A DNA stretch of 64,000 nt from CAWCJL01 sp963795775. GTDB taxonomy: Bacteria > Acidobacteriota > Terriglobia > Terriglobales > Acidobacteriaceae. The translations under genes and the position numbers were made by a program. The notes beneath the pieces are model-generated. The model saw only the letters and a list, made by a program, of their open reading frames with translations. It did no database searches and had not been told where the DNA came from. Numbering within the stretch: the stretch's first letter is position 1; the number at the start of each line of letters is the position of its first letter. Shown here piece by piece: positions 43,892 to 51,993 of the stretch. The DNA lies in contig CAWCJL010000003.1 of NCBI GenBank assembly GCA_963795775.1, positions 62,001 to 126,000 on the forward strand, in the 5' to 3' direction.

Positions 43892-46510
43892 ATGTTTCCC
43901 CACATCTGGCGTCCAGCCGCATTTCTTGCTGTCGCGGTCAGCGTCACCGCCGCTGCAGCTCCTGCGCCTCCGCAGGCCATCAGCGATTCCGGAAGCGTCA
44001 CCGGCACGGTGACCGACTCCACGGGTGCCATCCTGCCCGGCGCCACGGTGGAGATCCGCAACCCCATCTCCGGATTCGACCGCAAGGCGCAGACCAATGC
44101 CACCGGGCAATACCAGTTCAGCAACGTCCCTTACGGCAACTACCACACCACTGCCGATGCCACCGGCTTCGCGCCCAGCGAGCAGGACATCATCGTGCGC
44201 AGCGCCGTGCCCATTACCCAGCAGTGGCAGCTCGATGTAGCCGGGTCCAGCACCACCATCAACGTGACCACGGATGCCAACGATCTGGTCGAGAAGACCC
44301 CCACCGAGGCGACGAATATCGACAGCACCGTCATCGCCAAAATCCCCACCCAGGGCTCCAACTCTCAGCTCAGTTCCCTGATCACGCTGTCCACGCCGGG
44401 CGTCGCCGCCGACTCCAACGGCCTCTTCCATCCGCAGGGCGAACACTCCGATACCAGCTACAGCATCGACGGCCAGCCCGTCACGGATCAGCAGAGCCGT
44501 ATGTTTTCCAACCAGCTCGCCCTCGGCTCCATTCAGGCCATGCACGTCATCTCCGGCGTGGCCCCGGCAGAGTTCGGCGACAAGGCCAGTCTGGTCGTCG
44601 AAACCACCACCAAGTCCGGCCTGGGCAACAATCAGCCGCACGGCGCCATCTCCGGCGGCTACGGCTCCTTCGGCACCTCGACTCTCGATGCCAACCTCGG
44701 CTTCGGCAGCGCAAGATACGGCTCCTTCACCTCGGTTGATGGCATCAACGCCGGACGCTTCCTCGATACACCGGAGTTCGTTCCGCTGCATGACCACGGC
44801 AATGTCGGGAACATCTTCGAACGCCTCGATTACCAGGGTTCCGGGAAGAACAGCGCTCACCTCGATCTCGGGTTCTCCCGCTCCTGGACGCAGATCCCCA
44901 ATCAGTTCGATCAGAATGCCGCCGGCCAGGACCAGCGGCAGGAGATCAAAAGCTTCAACTTCTCCCCCAGCTACACCCACCTGTTCAACGCGTATACGCT
45001 GCTCAGCGCCAACGCATGGGTGCGCCAGGACCAGGTGCACTACTATCCCTCCGGCGACCTCTTCGCCGACACGCCGGCGACCTTGAAAGATACCCGCCGC
45101 CTCACCAGCATCGGCACCAAGATCGATCTGTCCTACGACCGCGGCATGAACAACTTCAAGGTCGGCGCCATGTTCGAGCACACGCCGCTGGCGGAGTCCT
45201 TCGACATCGGCATCACCGACCCGGGCTACAACGCTCCGTGCCTCAATGCGAACGGCACTCCCATCACCAACCCCTCCGTCACACTCCCCTGCAATGCCCC
45301 GGGGGAGCAGCCGAATCCCAAGTACCTGCCCGGCGTGGCCAGCTACGACCTCACCCGCGGCGGGTCGCTCGCGCACCTCGGCGGCACTACGGACATCAAG
45401 GAAGAAGCGCTCTACTTACAGGACGAACTACGCTGGCGCAACTGGACCGCCTCCGCCGGCGTGCGCGCCGATAACTACAACGGCATCTCCAGCCGTTCCA
45501 TGGTGGAGCCGCGGCTCGGTGCCGCATACACAGTCCGCCCGACGGGAACCGTTCTCCGCGCCAGCTACGGGAAGTTCTTCCTCACTCCGTACAACGAGAA
45601 CCTGATCGTGTCCAGCCAAACGGGCCTGGGCGGTCTCGCGAACAAGCTCGGTGCCTTTGGCCAGTCCGCGCTGCGCCCGGCCAAGCGCAATCACTTCACC
45701 GCCGGCTTCGAGCAGCCGCTCGGTCGCTACTTCGCCGTCCAGGCCGACTACTTCTGGAAATTCACGGATCGCGATTACGACTTCGACGTCCTGCTCAATA
45801 CCCCGCTCGCCTTCCCCATCCAGTGGAGGAAGTCCAAGATCGACGGCTACTCCATGCGCGTGAACCTGGCGCAGAACCACGGCCTCACCGCCTATTCCGT
45901 GCTGGGCCACACACGAGCCCGCTTCTTTGGACCCGAAACCGGCGGCATCATCTTCAACGATCCCTCGAAGGCCACATCCACTGCCCCGTTCCGCATCGAC
46001 CACGACCAGAACTTCCAGCAGACCACGCACCTCCAATACCAGCCCCGGGCGAAGGCCCCCTGGTATGGCTTCAACTGGACCTATGAAAGCGGGATGGTGG
46101 CCGGTGCGGCGCCATTTGCAACCGACACCACGACCCCCGTGGACCTGACCTATCTCACTCCGGACCAGCAGGCCCAGGCCGAGATCACCTGCGGCGGTGT
46201 GCGCGCCACCCTGAGCGCTCCGCTCACCTCATGCGCCCCCAACCAATTGTCGTCACCGCTGCTACGAATTCCCGCTCCCGGCACCCAGAACCCTGACCGC
46301 AACCCGGCCCGCATCGCGCCCCGCAACCTGTTCGACATGTCGGCCGGCCTGGACAACATCTTCCGCACAGACCGCTTTAAGACCAACCTCAGCTTCACCG
46401 CGGTAAACGTCACCAACCAGTACTCGCTTTACAATTTCCTCTCCACCTTCAGCGGCACCCACTTCGTCACGCCGCGCGCCTACACCGCGCAGATGACGCT
46501 CTCGTTCTAG
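43892..46510 (+). CDS. TonB-dependent receptor with carboxypeptidase-regulatory domain
   Basis: An 872-aa outer membrane receptor: signal peptide (PAAFLAVAVSVTAAAAPAPP), a CarboxypepD_reg-like domain (GSVTGTVTDSTGAILPGATV to STTINVTTDAN, about residues 32-130), a plug (DLVEKTPTEATNIDSTVIAK, then SYSIDGQPVTDQQS) and a beta-barrel ending in TAQMTLSF with the terminal Phe typical of OMP insertion. It is shorter than the ~1100-aa Oar-like acidobacterial receptors. The ligand is unknown; the opposing arabinofuranosidase operon suggests an oligosaccharide, but this is weak. A strong terminator follows. Confidence 0.88.
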   Translation: MFPHIWRPAAFLAVAVSVTAAAAPAPPQAISDSGSVTGTVTDSTGAILPGATVEIRNPISGFDRKAQTNATGQYQFSNVPYGNYHTTADATGFAPSEQDIIVRSAVPITQQWQLDVAGSSTTINVTTDANDLVEKTPTEATNIDSTVIAKIPTQGSNSQLSSLITLSTPGVAADSNGLFHPQGEHSDTSYSIDGQPVTDQQSRMFSNQLALGSIQAMHVISGVAPAEFGDKASLVVETTTKSGLGNNQPHGAISGGYGSFGTSTLDANLGFGSARYGSFTSVDGINAGRFLDTPEFVPLHDHGNVGNIFERLDYQGSGKNSAHLDLGFSRSWTQIPNQFDQNAAGQDQRQEIKSFNFSPSYTHLFNAYTLLSANAWVRQDQVHYYPSGDLFADTPATLKDTRRLTSIGTKIDLSYDRGMNNFKVGAMFEHTPLAESFDIGITDPGYNAPCLNANGTPITNPSVTLPCNAPGEQPNPKYLPGVASYDLTRGGSLAHLGGTTDIKEEALYLQDELRWRNWTASAGVRADNYNGISSRSMVEPRLGAAYTVRPTGTVLRASYGKFFLTPYNENLIVSSQTGLGGLANKLGAFGQSALRPAKRNHFTAGFEQPLGRYFAVQADYFWKFTDRDYDFDVLLNTPLAFPIQWRKSKIDGYSMRVNLAQNHGLTAYSVLGHTRARFFGPETGGIIFNDPSKATSTAPFRIDHDQNFQQTTHLQYQPRAKAPWYGFNWTYESGMVAGAAPFATDTTTPVDLTYLTPDQQAQAEITCGGVRATLSAPLTSCAPNQLSSPLLRIPAPGTQNPDRNPARIAPRNLFDMSAGLDNIFRTDRFKTNLSFTAVNVTNQYSLYNFLSTFSGTHFVTPRAYTAQMTLSF

Positions 46511-46530
46511 CGGCCGTTCGCAAAACACAA

Positions 46531-46572
46531 CGCGCAGAGCCGGATGGGATTGCTCCCCTCCGGCTCTGCGCG
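46531..46572. terminator. Bidirectional terminator after TonB receptor
   Basis: CGCGCAGAGCCGGA (46531-46544) pairs perfectly with TCCGGCTCTGCGCG (46559-46572) around a 14-nt loop, followed by TCTTCTTC on the plus strand and TTGTGTTTTG on the minus. It separates the convergent receptor and GH5-like genes. Confidence 0.85.
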
Positions 46573-46595
46573 TCTTCTTCGATCACGGACTGCGG

Positions 46596-47774
46596 TCAGC
46601 GCTTCTGCAAGCGTGCCTCCGGCGCCACGCGCGGGTCCACCGTGGTCTTCCCCGTCTCATAACGAATCAACTCCACCTCGCGCTCGCGGTACGGCTTTCC
46701 GTCCGGATAAAGCACGTCGTGGAACCACACCGTCGGCTGAATGAGCACATACGGCCGCTCCCATGAATCCCACGGCAGATTCGTCTGCGTCTTGCCTTCC
46801 ACAAATCCCCAGTTGATCGCCCCTACGTGATACTTCTTCGCCAGCGGCAGAATGGTGTCGAACGTACTGCCCGCGCCCCGTGCCATGTACTCCGTGCACA
46901 GCAGCGGCCGGTGATACCGCATCAGCGTCTTGATGCGCGCCTCAAACTCCTCCGGCCAGCCGTAATTGTGGAATGAGATCACATCCGACTCAGTCAATTG
47001 CACCCGCTCGATCGCATTCAGCTTTTCGAGCGACGACCAGTCGTCATGCCACACCCCGCTGGTCAGCGGCTGTACCGGATGCGCCGAGCGCGCCCAGATG
47101 AACACCTGCGGGAGCAATAGCGCCACCAGCGCGTTCTTGTTCCGCGGATCTTCTTTCCCGTAGCTACTGTCATTGCCGTTGTCCGGCTCGTTCCACACGT
47201 CCCAGGCCAGAATGCGGTCGTCCTTGGCAAAGGCGCCGACCACGCCTTCCACGTAGGCCTTCAACCGCGGATACTCCGCGCGGTCACGCAGCCCCTTCTC
47301 TCCTGGACTCTGGACCCAGCCGGAGTTATGCACGCCCGGAATCGGCGGATGCTGCGGCCCCAGCTTCGGGTTCGGATCCCAGCAGGAATCGAATAGCACC
47401 AGCACCGGCCGGATATGGTGCTTCGCGGCAATGCCCAGAAACGTGTCAATGCGCTGCTTGAACCCGTCTGCGTCCTGCTCCCATAGCAGGTCGTGGAGAA
47501 ACACGCGCATCGTGTTCATCCCCATGCCCTCGGCCCAACCCAGTTCCTTATCGATCTCCGTCGGGTCAAAGGTGGCCGCCTGCCACATCTCCAGCTCGTT
47601 GATCGCGTCCTTGGGGACGAAGTTGCTGCCCACCGGCCAGCTTTGCTTCTGGTACCAGGCGTCGGCCTTCTCTTCGCTCCACCGCGCATCCTGCTGCGCG
47701 CACAGGTGCGCTGCTCCACAGACCGTCAGAACCCCCATCAGCACAACCGACCGCACACTCTGTTTCAATGCCAC
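46596..47774 (-). CDS. Secreted GH5-like glycoside hydrolase
   Basis: A 392-aa protein with a signal peptide (SVVLMGVLTVCGAAHLCAQ). It has a GH-A clan barrel: strand GMNTMRVFLHDLLWEQD, acid/base E196 in WDVWNEPDNG, VISFHNYGWP and probable nucleophile E295 in PLLCTEYMARG. Such acidobacterial proteins are usually labelled cellulase-family or 1,4-beta-xylanase; the exact substrate is not fixed by motifs. It lies 13 nt downstream of the arabinofuranosidase, so the two are probably one operon for hemicellulose or pectin side chains. Confidence 0.83.
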   Translation of the reverse strand: MALKQSVRSVVLMGVLTVCGAAHLCAQQDARWSEEKADAWYQKQSWPVGSNFVPKDAINELEMWQAATFDPTEIDKELGWAEGMGMNTMRVFLHDLLWEQDADGFKQRIDTFLGIAAKHHIRPVLVLFDSCWDPNPKLGPQHPPIPGVHNSGWVQSPGEKGLRDRAEYPRLKAYVEGVVGAFAKDDRILAWDVWNEPDNGNDSSYGKEDPRNKNALVALLLPQVFIWARSAHPVQPLTSGVWHDDWSSLEKLNAIERVQLTESDVISFHNYGWPEEFEARIKTLMRYHRPLLCTEYMARGAGSTFDTILPLAKKYHVGAINWGFVEGKTQTNLPWDSWERPYVLIQPTVWFHDVLYPDGKPYREREVELIRYETGKTTVDPRVAPEARLQKR

Positions 47775-47787
47775 CCTCCTCCGCCCG

Positions 47788-49854
47788 CTATTTCTTCCGC
47801 CGCAGCGTCACCACGGTCACGCTTTCATGCGGAAAGACATGCGCAAATCCGTCCTGCTGCACTGTTTCGGCACTCGGCTGTGGCGTCACGTGCTCCGGCT
47901 CGTCATCGTCGTTTCCTTCAAAAATGCTCGCCGCAGCCAGCGTCTGCACCTCCGCCTTGCCGGCCGGCACAAACCCCTTCACTCGCACCGTGGTGGCGAA
48001 GTCCCGCGTGAGGTGGCGATTGATGCAGAACAGGGTCAGCGTATCGCCGCTCTCGTTCAGCGCGCCCACCACGTCCAGGTACGGCACATTCTCAATCTCC
48101 GGCAGCCGCGTTACACCCTGCTTCACGCTGTAAGCGCCCGCGTTGCTCTGCACCTCCACCGGCCGCGTCGCATCCGTGCCCGCATACATACGAAACGCAT
48201 AGTACGCCGGCGCGCCATACACCTGCCCGCGCTCCTTCCAGATGCCGCCAAAGCCCACAATCCCCGTCATGTCGGAGATGGGCACCACCGGCGCGTTGCG
48301 CATCAGCATGTTGAAGAAGCCGGCCGCTCCCAGCGCCCCGCCCATGTTGGTAAAGTTTGGCGCCGCCGTCTCCCGGCCAACATACAGCCACTCGGTGAAC
48401 GCGATATGCGCCTTGTCCGCGAAGGCCGGCACGCTGTTGATCTGTGCCTGCATCTGTTGCAACTTCACGCCCAGTTCGATGGGCAGAGCAAAGGTAGCGG
48501 CCGCGATGAAGTCCGGCGTCGGATGCTTTAACTCGACGTGGTCATCCGTTACCACGAAGTGCGTGGACAAATAATCGAACGTGCCCGCGGGGTCGGTAAG
48601 CTGCGCCGCATTCCAGTCGTGGTACACGTCCGGATCCTGCCCGGTGGCAATCAGCTTCGCCTTCGGGTCTACTTCGCGAACCGCCTTGCTGAAGGCGAGC
48701 GTCCGTCCGGGCAACTGCGCCAGCGTGGGCGCGCCCAGGTTCCAGCTACCCCACAGCTCGTTGCCCAGTTCCCATAGCAGCCCGCCCGCCGGCTGGAACT
48801 TCGCGTCCACATACTTCACCCAGTCGGCTGCTTCCTGCGGGGTGCCGCTGCCCAGGTTCAGCGCAATCTGCGGCGTCGCGCCGATCAGCTTGCAGAAGGC
48901 CAGAAACTCGTCAGTACCGAAGGTGTTGTATTCCGGCATGCCCCACGCGATATTCAGCATACTCACGCGCTTGTCCGCCGGCCCGATGCCATCGCGCCAG
49001 TGGTACGCCGAGGTAAAGTTGCCGCCAAAGCGCACGATGGACGTATGCATGTCGCGCGCCATGCGGACCATATCCGGATCCATCCCCTCGACCGCATCCG
49101 CCGGCATCAGCGAAAGCTGATCCAAATCCACCCGCTCGTCCCCTTCCACCTCCACCACGAAGTCCGCCGGATCCAGCCGCTCGAGCTTGCCCGCCGGAAC
49201 GTCCAGCCGAAAGGTGTACTTGGTCCACTCCGCCGCTGCTGCATCCACGTGTGCGGTGGCCAGCGCCTCCGGCGCGTTTCTCTTGTGGATGGAAATGGTC
49301 AGTCCGTTCGGCCCGCTCAGGTGCTTCGCATACAGGCTGCCGGTGTACTGCTGCGTGCGCGCGACGGGAAGGAAGACCCGCTGTTTGATGCCGGTCGGCT
49401 CACCCGGAACGCCGATTACCTCAAGCGAGCGGTTGGAGTTGGCGGCATCGCCCCAGTGCGGCTCATAGCGATTTCCCTGCGCTGCATTCACCGGCTCCCA
49501 GGGTAAGGGCAGCCCCAACTCCGAGGCATGCCGCAGCTCCGGCACGGCCCGCACCAGCGCGGCGATCTTCGCTGCGCTCCACAAGTTCTCTTCGAGCGAT
49601 GGATTTTCCAGGATCTCCGCCCACAGCAGGTTGGCCGTCGCATTCCCGATCGGCTCCATCCCGATCGGCTCATAGAAGCTGCCGTAGATGGATCGGGGAA
49701 TGCGGTAGCCGGCCACACGCGTCGCATCCACTTGCACGGTTGGGTGGTCGTTCAGTGGAGCCGTTTCGGTGATCTGCGCCGCGCCAGTGCATGGCAGCAG
49801 GAGCGTCAGCGACACACATGCAACAGAAGCAGGCACGAATGGCGAAACGGACAA
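47788..49854 (-). CDS. Secreted alpha-L-arabinofuranosidase (GH51-like)
   Basis: A protein of ~688 residues from the TTG at 49854 with a signal peptide (PASVACVSLTLLLPCTGAAQ). An N-terminal carbohydrate-binding-like domain is followed by a GH-A barrel with acid/base Glu in LLWELGNELWGSWN and nucleophile Glu in HIAFTEWLYVGRE, then a C-terminal beta domain (FATTVRVKGFVPAGK). It releases L-arabinose from arabinan or arabinoxylan. The TTG has GGAGAG four nt upstream and gives a clean signal peptide; an ATG at 49947 would add 31 residues and place the operators inside the gene. Two AAGCGCTT palindromes lie just upstream. Confidence 0.87.
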   Translation of the reverse strand: MSVSPFVPASVACVSLTLLLPCTGAAQITETAPLNDHPTVQVDATRVAGYRIPRSIYGSFYEPIGMEPIGNATANLLWAEILENPSLEENLWSAAKIAALVRAVPELRHASELGLPLPWEPVNAAQGNRYEPHWGDAANSNRSLEVIGVPGEPTGIKQRVFLPVARTQQYTGSLYAKHLSGPNGLTISIHKRNAPEALATAHVDAAAAEWTKYTFRLDVPAGKLERLDPADFVVEVEGDERVDLDQLSLMPADAVEGMDPDMVRMARDMHTSIVRFGGNFTSAYHWRDGIGPADKRVSMLNIAWGMPEYNTFGTDEFLAFCKLIGATPQIALNLGSGTPQEAADWVKYVDAKFQPAGGLLWELGNELWGSWNLGAPTLAQLPGRTLAFSKAVREVDPKAKLIATGQDPDVYHDWNAAQLTDPAGTFDYLSTHFVVTDDHVELKHPTPDFIAAATFALPIELGVKLQQMQAQINSVPAFADKAHIAFTEWLYVGRETAAPNFTNMGGALGAAGFFNMLMRNAPVVPISDMTGIVGFGGIWKERGQVYGAPAYYAFRMYAGTDATRPVEVQSNAGAYSVKQGVTRLPEIENVPYLDVVGALNESGDTLTLFCINRHLTRDFATTVRVKGFVPAGKAEVQTLAAASIFEGNDDDEPEHVTPQPSAETVQQDGFAHVFPHESVTVVTLRRKK

Positions 49855-49880
49855 GGTTCTCTCCAGCAAGAGTGCAATTT

Positions 49881-49894
49881 TGCAAGCGCTTACA
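49881..49894. promoter_or_regulatory. LacI-family-like operator, site 1
   Basis: TGCAAGCGCTTACA, a near-perfect 14-bp palindrome around AAGCGCTT, 27 bp upstream of the arabinofuranosidase start. The TGTAAGCGCTTxCA form is the classical shape of LacI/GalR-family sites. No regulator gene is adjacent, so the protein is unknown. Confidence 0.6.
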
Positions 49895-49920
49895 CTTCTA
49901 CGCCAATTCGTATCCGCGGC

Positions 49921-49930
49921 GCAAGCGCTT
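49921..49930. promoter_or_regulatory. LacI-family-like operator, site 2
   Basis: GCAAGCGCTT repeats the core of site 1 with its centre 39 bp away, close to four DNA turns, in the same gap. The right half is weaker (CTCCGG instead of ACA). A paired arrangement could allow looping or cooperative binding. Confidence 0.45.
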
Positions 49931-49950
49931 CTCCGGAAGCTGGGCATCGC

Positions 49951-50496
49951 TCAATGCACCAGGTAGGCGCTGGCCGCAGCCAAAATCCCGAGCACGGCGA
50001 ATGCCCCGCCGAAGTACCAGTACGCGCGCTGCCGGGTCAGCAGCGTGATCGAGGTAACCACCAGCCCGATCTCAAGCAGCGCCTCCGCCAGGTCAAACCG
50101 GCCGCCCCGCCGCTCGGCCACAGCGACTGCGCCCTCGAACTCCCGCGCCTTGTCCTGCTCTTCCTTCAGATCCTGGTTCCATTTCTCCAGGTGCGCCCGA
50201 TAACCGGCGGCCAGCTTCTCCGCCTGCACCTTGTCCTGGGTTGCGGCCACGCTCAGCAGGTCAGAAATCAGCAAGGTGTCGTTCTGCCGAATCCGATGCG
50301 CCTGGTAGTAGTTCCATTGATCGCTCGCCTTGGCCTGCTCCAGCACAGCTTCCGTATGCGTGCGATGCCCCAGCACCGTCGTGATCGCCACCAGGACGGC
50401 AATCACCGCCATACTGAAACTCACCGGCTTCAATGATGTTTCGTGCGCCGCATGTTCATGCTGCTCGTGAAGCTCACTGACCTCGTTAGGTTCCAT
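49951..50496 (-). CDS. DUF4337 membrane protein
   Basis: A 181-aa protein: charged N-terminus with His residues (EQHEHAAHET), helix SFSMAVIAVLVAITTVLGHR, a long helical/coiled region (TEAVLEQAKASDQWNYYQAH, EKWNQDLKEEQDKAREFEG) and two C-terminal helices (LLEIGLVVTSITLLTR and GGAFAVLGILAAASAYLVH). This is the DUF4337 pattern, with the conserved KASDQWNYYQA. It lies 36 nt downstream of glgA on the same strand. Function unknown. Confidence 0.8.
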   Translation of the reverse strand: MEPNEVSELHEQHEHAAHETSLKPVSFSMAVIAVLVAITTVLGHRTHTEAVLEQAKASDQWNYYQAHRIRQNDTLLISDLLSVAATQDKVQAEKLAAGYRAHLEKWNQDLKEEQDKAREFEGAVAVAERRGGRFDLAEALLEIGLVVTSITLLTRQRAYWYFGGAFAVLGILAAASAYLVH

Positions 50497-50532
50497 CCCC
50501 GCCTCCGCCTCGCCCCTCCGGCACCTTCCGCT

Positions 50533-51768
50533 CTAGAGTTGCGCCTTTTGGAGCGCTACCAGTTGCTCATAGAGATGCATCGTTTGCTGCGCGATGGCGG
50601 ACCAGCTAAAAGTCTCTTCCACGCGACGCCGGCCGGCCAGGCCGAACTCGCGGCAGCGCGCGGGGTCTCCCAGCAGCTCCGTTGTGCGGGCTCCCAGGTC
50701 GCGCGCAAAGCGCTCCGGGTCGGCCGGGAAGCCGGTGACCGGATCAGCCGCAAAGGGGACCAGATAGCCGGTCTTGCCATCCACCACCACTTCCTTGATG
50801 CCGCCGGTGGCACTGGCGACCACCGGCGCTTCACAGGCCATCGCCTCCAGATTGATGATCCCGAACGGCTCATACACAGAGGGGCAACAGAAGACGCGGC
50901 AGTTGCTGTAGAGCTCGATCGCTTCCGGCTTGGTCACCATCTTTTCAATCCACACCACGCGCGGATTGCGGCTGCGCGCTCCCTCCACCTTGGCGCGCAT
51001 TTCCGCTGCAATTTCCGGCGTGTCCGGCGCGCCCGCGCAGAGCACCACCTGCGTTCCCTCGGGCATATAGCGGATCGCATCCACCAGATGTGTCACGCCC
51101 TTCTGGCGCGTGATGCGGCCCACAAACAGCACATACGGGATGGTTGGATCGACGCCGTATTTCACCAGCGCGTCCTGCCCGGTGGTCTTGCGGTACTCGT
51201 CAAGATCGATGCCGTTGTAGATCACGTGAATGTGGGCCGGATCGATATCGGGATAGGCCCGCAGGATGTCTTCCCGCGTTCCCTGCGAAACAGCGATGAC
51301 GGCGTCCGCGGCCAGAATGGCGGTGTGCTCCATCCACGAACTCATGCGGTAGCCGCTGCCCAGTTGTTCGGCCTTCCAGGCGCGCAGCGGTTCCAGGCTG
51401 TGCGTGGTCAAAACAAATGGAGTGCCGTACAGCTTCTTGGCGAGGAAGCCGGCCATGGAGACGTACCAGGTGTGAGTGTGCACCACGTCGATGCCTTCGA
51501 GCGCCTTGACCTGGGTGAGGTTGAGGCTCATGGCTTCGAGCGCGCCCTTGAACTTGCCCTCGGTCCCCTCGGTGATCTCCCGCCAGGGCTGTTGGCCGAT
51601 GACGCGAAGCGTACCGCCTGCGGTGCGCTGTTGTTCGCGCTGATCGCCCCAGCAATAGACGTCCACGTCCATACGCTTGGCCAGCTCCCGGCTCAGGTAC
51701 TCCACATGCACACCCGCTCCGCCATACACATTCGGCGGATACTCCCGCGTAAAGATTCCCGCTCGCAC
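50533..51768 (-). CDS. glgA: Glycogen synthase, GT4 type
   Basis: A 411-aa glycosyltransferase of the actinobacterial-type glycogen synthase family (TIGR02149-like), GT-B fold. Motifs: REYPPNVYGGAGVHVEYLSR at the N-terminus, HTHTWYVSMAG, YGTPFVLTTHSLEPLRAWK, VIYNGIDLDEY, YVLFVGRITRQKGVTHLV, and EPFGIINLEAMACEAPVVAS with the donor-site Glu. It would extend alpha-1,4-glucan from a nucleotide-glucose donor. The GTG at 51768 is chosen because AAAAGGAGG precedes it by 6 nt and conserved sequence starts at RAGIFTREYPP; the longer frame to 51858 has no support. Confidence 0.9.
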   Translation of the reverse strand: MRAGIFTREYPPNVYGGAGVHVEYLSRELAKRMDVDVYCWGDQREQQRTAGGTLRVIGQQPWREITEGTEGKFKGALEAMSLNLTQVKALEGIDVVHTHTWYVSMAGFLAKKLYGTPFVLTTHSLEPLRAWKAEQLGSGYRMSSWMEHTAILAADAVIAVSQGTREDILRAYPDIDPAHIHVIYNGIDLDEYRKTTGQDALVKYGVDPTIPYVLFVGRITRQKGVTHLVDAIRYMPEGTQVVLCAGAPDTPEIAAEMRAKVEGARSRNPRVVWIEKMVTKPEAIELYSNCRVFCCPSVYEPFGIINLEAMACEAPVVASATGGIKEVVVDGKTGYLVPFAADPVTGFPADPERFARDLGARTTELLGDPARCREFGLAGRRRVEETFSWSAIAQQTMHLYEQLVALQKAQL

Positions 51769-51993
51769 TGGTCGCCTCCTTTTCCGCTGCGTCCAAACGT
51801 GTTCGTAAATCGTCTCGTAGGATACAGCGTTGCGCATGCTGCAAACATGCCGCTCCAAAAACTTGCATGAGATTCGGATTTGGGAAAGAGCATCTGCGCG
51901 CCATATACGCGAGCGGCGCGACTCACGTATCCTAACTTCACACTATCCCCTGGTTCAGTTCGTACGCCCAATTCCCATTCAAGGATTTGCCGC

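Noticed and set aside
43733..45376. 547-codon minus-strand frame over the TonB receptor start
   Set aside because: Val/Gly/Glu-rich shadow; the plus strand has the signal peptide and plug motifs.
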